A stretch of DNA of 64,000 nt from Methylobacterium sp. NEAU K (GTDB lineage: Bacteria > Pseudomonadota > Alphaproteobacteria > Rhizobiales > Beijerinckiaceae): contig NZ_JAUYZJ010000001.1 of NCBI RefSeq assembly GCF_030700285.1, forward strand, positions 1 through 64,000. Direction: 5' to 3'. This document shows positions 57,623 to 64,000 of the stretch, in pieces; position 1 is the stretch's first letter; each line of letters opens with the position of its first letter. A model generated the notes under the pieces. The model made no database searches, had not been told where the DNA came from, and saw only the letters and a list, made by a program, of their open reading frames with translations. The translations under genes and the position numbers were made by a program.

Positions 57623-58936
57623 TCAGGACGCCTTGTCGCCGGTGGCCGCCCGGTCGATGAACAGGGCACCCCGGGTCACGATCTCCTCGCCGGCGCGCAG
57701 CCCCTCGACCACCTGGGCGTTCTCGCCGTTGATCAGGCCGAGCTTGACGTCGCGCGCCTCCACGGCCCCGTCCGGACGGGCCACCCAGAGATGGGTGCGG
57801 TCGCCCTCGTACACGATGGCGGCCACCGGCACGCTCGGTGACGGCTCACCCTTGCCGGTGACGATCGTGTAGGTGGCAAACATTTCCGGGCGCAGCACCC
57901 GGTCGGGATTGTCGACCTCGCTGCGGACCGCGAGTCGCCGCGTTGCCGGGTCGAGGCTGGAGGCCATGTAGTTCACCCTGGCCTTGAACACCCGGGCCCC
58001 GAAGCCCGCCACCTTCGCCTCGACCTCCTGGCCGATGCGTATCTTCGGGATCTCGCTCTCGCGCACGTTGGCGATCAGCCACACCGTGGACAGGTCGCCG
58101 ATCACGAAGACCGGATCGCTCGAGGCCGAGAGGTACTGGCCGATGCCGACCTTGCGCTGGACGATGGTGCCGGCGATCGGCGCCCGGATCTGGGTCTCCG
58201 CGCTCATGGAGCCGTTCTTCTCGTAGGCGGCGATTTCCGCGTCGGTCTTGCCCAGGAGCCGCAGGCGGCTCTTCACCGCGCCCAGGGCCGCCTCGGCGGT
58301 CTTCAGGTCGCTCTGGGCGGCGATCACGTCGTTCTGCGCCGACTGGTAGTCCTTCAGCGCCACGGCGTGCGCCTGGAACAGCTCCTGCTGGCGGGACGCG
58401 ATCGTCTGGTCGAGCTTCAGCAGCGCCTGCTGCTTCTGGAGGTTGTTCAGGGCCGCCTGATAGTCGTTCTGCGCCTGGACCATGTCGGTGGCCTCCAGCG
58501 TCAGCAGAACGGCGCCGGCCTTCACGTCGTCCCCCGCGCGGACCAGCACCTTGGTCACCCGGCCCGAATAGGGCGAGACCACGGGCACGTTGTCGTCCTC
58601 GTTCAGGGCGATGCGGCCCTCGGCGGAGCCCTCCGGGCGGAACATCTGGGTCGAGACCGGCAGGATCTCGAAGGCGGCGCGCTGCTCCTTGGTCGGGCGG
58701 AAGATCCGCTCGACGGCGCCGGCCTTCTCGATCTCGACTGCCGGGTCGGGGGTGCTCGATCCGAACAGCGCGGCGGCGACGCGTGAAGCGGCCTCGCGGG
58801 TCCGGCCCGAAAAGGCGATCGCGAGGCCGCACGCGGTGGCGAGGAGCACGAGGACGACGAGGAGCCGCGGCCAGCGGCGCCTGCGCGCGGACGTGGCGAG
58901 GGCCGCGTCCTGTTCGAGCGGATTGCGGGCGTCCAT
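57623..58936 (-). CDS. RND efflux periplasmic adaptor (CusB/CzcB family)
   Basis: The 437-residue membrane-fusion protein has an N-terminal helix (RLLVVLVLLATACGLAIAF), a split lipoyl domain (VSPYSGRVTKVLVRAGDDVKAGAVLLTLEA ... IRAPIAGTIVQRKVGIGQYL), a long alpha-hairpin (QKQQALLKLDQTIASRQQELFQAHAVAL), and beta-barrel domains. It bridges the pump and the outer-membrane channel. It is the first gene of the operon, with the order adaptor-pump-channel. Confidence 0.92.
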   Translation of the reverse strand: MDARNPLEQDAALATSARRRRWPRLLVVLVLLATACGLAIAFSGRTREAASRVAAALFGSSTPDPAVEIEKAGAVERIFRPTKEQRAAFEILPVSTQMFRPEGSAEGRIALNEDDNVPVVSPYSGRVTKVLVRAGDDVKAGAVLLTLEATDMVQAQNDYQAALNNLQKQQALLKLDQTIASRQQELFQAHAVALKDYQSAQNDVIAAQSDLKTAEAALGAVKSRLRLLGKTDAEIAAYEKNGSMSAETQIRAPIAGTIVQRKVGIGQYLSASSDPVFVIGDLSTVWLIANVRESEIPKIRIGQEVEAKVAGFGARVFKARVNYMASSLDPATRRLAVRSEVDNPDRVLRPEMFATYTIVTGKGEPSPSVPVAAIVYEGDRTHLWVARPDGAVEARDVKLGLINGENAQVVEGLRAGEEIVTRGALFIDRAATGDKAS

Positions 58937-59161
58937 GCGAAAGATCTTCTGGGGCCGGACGAAAGAACCGGGATGACTGACAGGGTACGATTCGCGCAAG
59001 AACCCCGTCCGCTTCAATGCGATCGGCGGCGCTTTTCTAAGGCAGGCCGCCCAAGCAGGGCCGAGCGGCCTCGCGTGCCTAGAGCAAAGCTTGGCTGATC
59101 CGCAATCGATTGGGGGGGCCGGTCGCGAAACCGTGTGGCGCCGCCTTCCTTCGACGGAATC

Positions 59162-59176
59162 TGTTACAATATGACA
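59162..59176. promoter_or_regulatory. Zur-box-like operator upstream of the CobW GTPase
   Basis: TGTTACAATATGACA matches the alphaproteobacterial Zur consensus TGTTATAnTATAACA at all but two defined positions and is near-palindromic. It ends 56 bases before ATG 59233. Zinc-repressed control of CobW-type zinc chaperones is well known, which supports the call. Confidence 0.55.
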
Positions 59177-59232
59177 ACGGCCGCAGGCCAGCGGCCCCGC
59201 CCCATCCCGCAGATCCGACCGAAGAACCCGCC

Positions 59233-60246
59233 ATGACCGACATGAGTTCTGCTTCCGCCAAGTCCGGATCCACTGCCGGATCGACCGCCGGCAAGATCCC
59301 GGTCACCGTGCTCACCGGCTATCTCGGTGCGGGCAAGACCACGCTTCTCAACCGGATCCTGACGGAGAACCACGGCAAGCGCTACGCCGTGATCGTCAAC
59401 GAGTTCGGCGAAATCGGCATCGACAACGACCTCGTCGTCGGCGCGGACGAGGAGGTGTTCGAGATGAACAACGGCTGCGTCTGCTGCACCGTGCGCGGCG
59501 ACCTGATCCGGATCATGGACGGCCTGGTGAAGCGCCGGGGCAAGTTCGACGCGATCATCGTCGAGACCACGGGGCTCGCCGACCCGGCCCCCGTCGCGCA
59601 GACCTTCTTCGTCGACCAGGACGTGGGCGATGCCGCCCGCCTCGATGCGGTGGTGACCGTGGCCGACGCCAAGTGGCTCTCCGACCGGCTGAAGGATGCC
59701 CCCGAGGCGAAGAACCAGATCGCCTTCGCGGACGTGATCCTGCTCAACAAGAGCGACCTCGTCTCACCGGCCGACCTCGACCGGGTCGAGGCCGAGATCC
59801 GTGGCATCAACCCGTTCGCCAAGCTCCACCGCACGCAGAACTGCGCCGTGCCGCTCGAGGCCGTTCTGGAGCGCAACGCCTTCGACCTCGACCGCATCCT
59901 GGAGGTGGAGCCCGAGTTCCTGGAGGAGGGCCACCATCACCATCACGATTCCGACATCCAGTCGGTCTCGGCGAAGATCGAGGGCGAAGTGGATCCGGAG
60001 CGGTTCATGCCCTGGATCTCCAACCTCACGCAGGTGCAGGGACCGGACATCCTGCGCTGCAAGGGCATCGTGGCTTTCCCGAACGAGCCGAAGCGCTTCG
60101 TCTTCCAGGGCGTGCACATGATCCTCGACGGGGACGTGCAGGGGGATTGGCGTCCGGATGAGCCGCGCGTCTCCCGGGTGGTGTTCATCGGTCGCAACCT
60201 CGACCCTGCGGCGATCCGCGAGGGCTTCGAGAACTGCCGGGCCTGA
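59233..60246 (+). CDS. CobW/COG0523 family GTPase, probable zinc metallochaperone
   Basis: The 337-residue GTPase has Walker A ([12 protein letters not shown]), the metal-binding CXCC motif in [17 protein letters not shown] for guanine binding, and a His run [11 protein letters not shown] before the CobW C-terminal domain. These fit zinc chaperones of the ZagA/ZigA type rather than the cobalamin CobW role. It stands alone, 15 kb from cobST, behind a Zur-like box. It would place zinc into client enzymes under zinc starvation. Confidence 0.9.
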   Translation: MTDMSSASAKSGSTAGSTAGKIPVTVLTGYLGAGKTTLLNRILTENHGKRYAVIVNEFGEIGIDNDLVVGADEEVFEMNNGCVCCTVRGDLIRIMDGLVKRRGKFDAIIVETTGLADPAPVAQTFFVDQDVGDAARLDAVVTVADAKWLSDRLKDAPEAKNQIAFADVILLNKSDLVSPADLDRVEAEIRGINPFAKLHRTQNCAVPLEAVLERNAFDLDRILEVEPEFLEEGHHHHHDSDIQSVSAKIEGEVDPERFMPWISNLTQVQGPDILRCKGIVAFPNEPKRFVFQGVHMILDGDVQGDWRPDEPRVSRVVFIGRNLDPAAIREGFENCRA

Positions 60247-60254
60247 ACCGGGCA

Positions 60255-60285
60255 GCCGCCGCTTCGCGTTGGGGGAAGCGGCGGC
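60255..60285 (+). terminator. stem-loop after the CobW GTPase
   Basis: GCCGCCGCTTC and GAAGCGGCGGC form a perfect 11-bp stem (60255-60265 and 60275-60285) with a 9-base loop, 8 bases past the stop codon. There is no T tract, so termination is inferred from position and stem strength. Confidence 0.5.
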
Positions 60286-60390
60286 CCACGCCGCAGGGTC
60301 ACATCATCGCGAAGCCGATTCTCAACCATTGGGTGTCATGGACATCGGCTGTGCGGGCCTGCGTATCCGGCCCGCGGAGCCCGCGTATCC

Positions 60391-61707
60391 ATGGCCCACA
60401 CCGCAGCGCCCGGCTTCCCGGTCCCGTCCGGCATCCCGCTCATCGTGGCCGTCCGGGGACTCGCCAAGGCGCTGTTTGCGGCCTTCGTGTTCTTCGCCTG
60501 CTTCGCCTTCTCGGAGACCTCGCCCTACGACGCGGTCGCGATCCCCACGATCCTGCTGTGGCTCTGCCTCGGCGTGCGCCTGCATCGCGGGGCGGTGCCG
60601 TTGCTCGCGCTGCTGCTGCTCTATCTGGCGGCCATCGTCACCGCGCTGTTCCCGTACCTCAACGAGGATTTCCCGGTCACCTGGACGGTGCAGCTGATCT
60701 ACCTCGTGGTCACGTGCATCTTCTTCGCGATGTTCTTCTCGGACGACACGCACGCCCGGATGGAGCTGGCGCTGAAGGCCTACACGGCGAGCTGCGTGTT
60801 CTCGGCGGCGCTCGGCATCGTCGGCTACCTGCAATGGCTCGGGATCGAGGACCTGTTCTACAAGTACGATCGGGCGTCGGGCACCTTCCAGGACCCGAAC
60901 GTGTTCGGCTCCTTCCTGACGCTCGGCGCCCTCTACCTGATGCACGGGCTGCTCATCGGCACCGCCCGGCGGCCGCTGGCGTCGCTGGCCGGCCTGCTGA
61001 TCATCGTGGCGGGCATCTTCCTGTCGTTCTCGCGCGGGTCCTGGGGCGGCAGCGTCGTGGCGGTCCTGCTGATGGTCGGGTCGGTCTATGCGGGGAGCAA
61101 CTCCGCGCGTCTGCGTCGCCGCATCGTGCTCCTGACGCTCGCCACCGTCGTGCTCGGCACGATCGCCGTGATCGCCCTGCTCTCGATCGACCACGTCCAC
61201 CAGATGTTCGAGACCCGGGCGGCCCTGACCCAGGATTACGATCAGGGCGAGACCGGCCGCTTCGGCAACCAGATCCGGGGCCTCGCGATGCTGCTGGAGC
61301 GCCCGTTCGGCATGGGGCCGATGCACTGGCGCCTGGTCTTCGGGCTGGAGCCGCACAATTCCTATCTCGGCTCCTTCGCCAACGGCGGCTGGCTCGGCGG
61401 CGCGGTGTTCATCGGCCTGGTGCTGACCACCGGCTTCGTCGGATTCCGGCTCCTGGTCCGGCCGTCGCCGTTTCGGGCGCACGCGCAGATCGTCTGGCCG
61501 GCGCTGCTGATGTTCTTTCTGCAGGCGTTCCAGATCGACATCGAGAAGTGGCGCCACGTCTACATGATGCTCGGCATGGTCTGGGCCCTCGAGGCCGCAC
61601 GGCTGCGCGCGCCGCCGCCCCGAGCGGCCGAGGAGAGCGCATCGGATCGAGGTCTCGGAGCCCGGCACCAAGGCAATGTGATCGCACCGGGATCCAGGCT
61701 CGCTTGA
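60391..61707 (+). CDS. O-antigen ligase/polymerase-type membrane protein
   Basis: The 438-residue protein has about 11 membrane helices and the Wzy/WaaL-type pattern with a large periplasmic loop: SGTFQDPNVFGSFLTLGALYLM, LSFSRGSWGG, and GPMHWRLVFGLEPHNSYLGSFANGGWLGG. Such enzymes polymerise or attach surface polysaccharide. No other polysaccharide gene is adjacent; the OPX gene at the left edge is 59 kb away. The exact acceptor is unknown. Confidence 0.88.
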   Translation: MAHTAAPGFPVPSGIPLIVAVRGLAKALFAAFVFFACFAFSETSPYDAVAIPTILLWLCLGVRLHRGAVPLLALLLLYLAAIVTALFPYLNEDFPVTWTVQLIYLVVTCIFFAMFFSDDTHARMELALKAYTASCVFSAALGIVGYLQWLGIEDLFYKYDRASGTFQDPNVFGSFLTLGALYLMHGLLIGTARRPLASLAGLLIIVAGIFLSFSRGSWGGSVVAVLLMVGSVYAGSNSARLRRRIVLLTLATVVLGTIAVIALLSIDHVHQMFETRAALTQDYDQGETGRFGNQIRGLAMLLERPFGMGPMHWRLVFGLEPHNSYLGSFANGGWLGGAVFIGLVLTTGFVGFRLLVRPSPFRAHAQIVWPALLMFFLQAFQIDIEKWRHVYMMLGMVWALEAARLRAPPPRAAEESASDRGLGARHQGNVIAPGSRLA

Positions 61708-61795
61708 AACGCCGCCGCCGCCGCGTCATCGCTCCCGCAAGGCCCACGAGGGGCGCTGACGCTTGCCGAATCGCGCATCCGCTCCTGGAGACCCG

Positions 61796-62413
61796 TTGTT
61801 GACAGCACACGCAGACGATGAGGCGCGACGGCTCGCGGCCCTGCGCGCCCTCGGGATCGTCGGCACGCCGCCCGAACCGCATTTCGACGCCGTCTGCCGC
61901 ACGGCACGCCGCCTGTTCGGGGTACGCAGCGCCTTCGTCGCGCTCATCGACGACAAACAGCAGTGGCTCAAGACGCCCTGCATCGACGTGCCGGGGCAGA
62001 TCCCGCGGGAGCAGAGCTTCTGTCAGCACACGATCCGCAGCGACGATCTGCTGGTGGTGCCCGACGCCCGGGCCGATCCGCGCTTCGGCGGCCTGGCCCT
62101 GGTCACGCCGCCGGACGGGATCCGCTTCTATGCCGGCCTACCCCTGAGCCTGAGGCCGGGCTTGCCGGTCGGCACGTTCTGCCTCGTCGATCCTGAGCCG
62201 CGCGACGGGCTGTCCGATGCGGACGCGGCGGCGTTTCGCGACCTCGCCGAGATCGTGGTGGCCCATCTGCGGCTGACCGAGGCCAATGCCAGGCGCAGCC
62301 ACGAGATCGAGCAGGCGGCGATCCGCGAGGCTCTGATCCGGGAGCAGCATCGCGAGATCGGCGCCCGCGCCCAGGCCCAGGAGGCCGCAAACCACCAGCT
62401 CACCATGGCCTAG
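61796..62413 (+). CDS. GAF-domain N-terminal part of an interrupted sensor histidine kinase
   Basis: Starting at TTG 61796 (or the next TTG, 61799) behind a GGAG site, 205 residues carry a GAF domain (ARRLAALRALGIVGTPPEPHFDAVCRTARRLFGV, then LIDDKQQWLKTPCIDVPGQIPREQSFCQHTI) and a helical linker ending NHQLTMA. The frame stops at TAG 62411-62413 and then continues open for over 500 codons into PAS and kinase domains. The usual sequence after MA at this place is Glu-Gln, so TAG probably replaced GAG. Confidence 0.8.
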   Translation: MLTAHADDEARRLAALRALGIVGTPPEPHFDAVCRTARRLFGVRSAFVALIDDKQQWLKTPCIDVPGQIPREQSFCQHTIRSDDLLVVPDARADPRFGGLALVTPPDGIRFYAGLPLSLRPGLPVGTFCLVDPEPRDGLSDADAAAFRDLAEIVVAHLRLTEANARRSHEIEQAAIREALIREQHREIGARAQAQEAANHQLTMA

Positions 62414-64000
62414 CAGCTCGCGAGCGTCGGCAACTGGCGGGTGGACCTCGCCGACGGCGAGCCCGTCTGGTCGGCGAGCCTCTACGAGATCGCGGGCCGC
62501 GATCCTCGGGGGCCGCCGCCCCGCTTCTCCGAACTTCCGCAGATCTATCACCCCGACGACCGGGCCCGGATCGCGACGATCGTCGGCGACTCGATCGCGC
62601 GCGGCGCGAGCTTCGAGTTCGAGGCACGGCTCCTGCGGCCCGACGGGGCGGTGCGCGACGTGATCGTGCGCGGCACGTGCCGCGGGGAAGATCCGGTCAT
62701 CGGCCTCGTCGGCGTGCTCATCGACGTGACCGGGCGGCGGCGCGCCGAGGACGAGATCCGCCGCAGCGAGATGCGCTACCGCGGTCTCGCCGAGACCCTG
62801 CCGCTCCTGGTCTGGACCATGCGGGTCGGCGACGGGCAGGCGACCTACGCCAACGCGCAGTTCCACGCCTATTACGGGCCGATCGGGCTCGACCGGGCCG
62901 CGCGCCTCGCCCGCAACCACCCGGAGGATGCCGCGGCCATGGAAGCGGCCTGGCAACGGGCGCTCGCAACCGGCAAGGGCTACAGCGGCCAGTGGCGGAT
63001 CCGGCGGCATGACGGCGCCCACCGGTGGCACAAAATCTCGCTCATACCGATCTACCTCGATCCCGAGAACGGCACGGTGCTGGAATGGCTCGGCACCGCC
63101 CTGGACGTGGACGACATCGTCACCGCCCGGCTCGCCGTGGAAGAGGCGCGCGGGCTCCTGGGGATCGCCCTCGACGCGGCGGATGCCGGCACCTGGGACT
63201 GGGACATGCACACCGGGCTCGCCACCCTGGGCCCCGAGAGTGCCCGCATGCACGGCCTGCCGGATACCGGCAAGGCGCACACGATCACCGCCGCCGCCTG
63301 GACGGCACTCGTCGATCCCGAGGATGTCGGAAACGTCTGGAACGAGATCCGGCGCGCGGTCGAGACATCCAACGCCTACGCCGCCGAGTTCCGGGTCGGC
63401 GAGCGCTGGATCTACGCGCGCGGGCGCACGCTGTTCGGCCCCGAGGGCCAGCCGCAGCGCATGGTCGGGCTCCATCTCGACATCACCGAGCGCAAGGCGG
63501 CCGAGGCGGCGCTGCGCGAGGCGACCCGGGACGCGGAGGCGGCGCGTGCCGAGGCGGAGCGGGCGAGCGCGGCCAAGAGCGAGTTCCTCGCCGCGATGAG
63601 CCACGAGATCCGTACGCCGCTCAACGGCATCCTGGGCTATGCCGACCTGCTGCTCGACGAGAGCACCATCCAGGGCGAGGACAGGCGGCGCCTGGAGCTG
63701 ATCCACGGCTCGGGGGCGGCGCTACTCACCGTCGTCAACGACATCCTCGACTTCTCGAAGATGGAGGCCGGCGAGCTGAGCCTCGATCCCGTCCGCTTTC
63801 CGCTGGTCCCGATCGTGGATAGCACGGTCTCGATCGTGCGCGGCAGCACGCTCCGGAGCGGGCTCAGGATCGAGGCGCAGATCGATCCGGCGCTGCCCAA
63901 CTTCGTCGTCGGCGATCCGGGCCGCCTGCGGCAGGTCCTCCTCAACCTGCTCAACAACGCCGTGAAATTCACCCCCGAAGGCTCCGTCACCGTGAAGGTG
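62414..64000 (+). pseudogene. PAS-PAS-PAS histidine kinase part downstream of an in-frame TAG, cut by right edge
   Basis: Directly after the TAG the same frame reads QLASVGNWRVDLADGEPVWS, the start of a PAS domain, then two more PAS domains (ending DVTGRRRAEDEIRRSEMRYRGL and [21 protein letters not shown]), a coiled segment, the H-box [21 protein letters not shown] with the phosphorylated His, and the N-box LNLLNNAVKFTPEG before the window ends. The head of a kinase of this kind is the GAF part upstream. It could only be made separately from an internal start such as GTG 62441, or by read-through. Confidence 0.75.

Noticed and set aside
62138-63706. 522-codon minus-strand frame opposite the interrupted kinase
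   Set aside because: It could suggest that the kinase is not the real gene, but the plus frame shows PAS, H-box and N-box motifs, and the minus product shows none.

Overview
The window is high-GC DNA from an alphaproteobacterium of the order Hyphomicrobiales (Rhizobiales). The best guess is Methylobacterium or a close relative. This rests on alphaproteobacterial gene orders (rimP-nusA-ylxR-infB-rbfA-truB; mltG-yicC-gmk; mltA-Smr with a Tim44-like gene and secB; helicase-S4-fdxA-carD-rpoH; bolA/dnaJ-cobS-cobT with rpmB), EcfG-type stress promoters and a bacteriophytochrome with its own heme oxygenase. No phage, plasmid, CRISPR, rRNA or tRNA gene was seen; most of the window is chromosomal core.

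Layout. 1-6.4 kb: a polysaccharide export lipoprotein (cut by the left edge), a lone Flp pilin, a DUF3072 stress-type protein with an EcfG-like promoter, a gluconokinase remnant read in frame into a DUF4174 gene, small secreted proteins, msrQ and an aldo/keto reductase. 6.4-16 kb: the translation and transcription operon rimP-nusA-ylxR-infB-rbfA-truB, followed by a dihydrolipoyl-dehydrogenase-like gene instead of rpsO-pnp. 16-19.4 kb: a PYP-like-PAS/bacteriophytochrome/histidine kinase translationally coupled to heme oxygenase. 19.4-31.5 kb: gmk, yicC, mltG, mutM, Smr, mltA, Tim44-like, secB, an MFS transporter, rpoH, carD and fdxA. 31.6-37.6 kb: an S4 protein, a large SUV3-like helicase without a normal start codon, then an 824-bp gap and an AT-richer glycosyltransferase that looks acquired.

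37.6-46.4 kb: TetR with divergent darcynin, DUF1330, DUF3108, rpmB, the aerobic cobaltochelatase genes cobT and cobS with a DUF29 gene between them, a J-domain protein, bolA, and arfB preceded by an overlapping small ORF. 46.4-52.6 kb: DUF1275, a TPR methyltransferase, a ligase-associated exonuclease with an ATP-dependent DNA ligase that carries an in-frame palindromic repeat, yjbQ, and an isolated hook-family flagellar gene. 52.7-59 kb: a complete heavy-metal RND efflux system (adaptor, pump, outer-membrane channel). 59-64 kb: a CobW zinc-chaperone-type GTPase behind a Zur-like box, an O-antigen-ligase-type membrane protein, and a large sensor histidine kinase interrupted by an in-frame TAG and cut by the right edge.

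The features most worth following are the photosensor/heme-oxygenase pair with its degenerate PYP module, the palindromic element inside the DNA ligase, the amber-interrupted kinase, the start-less helicase, and the regulatory sites (two EcfG-type promoters, one Zur-like box, one perfect 21-bp palindrome). All motif, family and regulatory calls come from reading the sequence; no database search was run.
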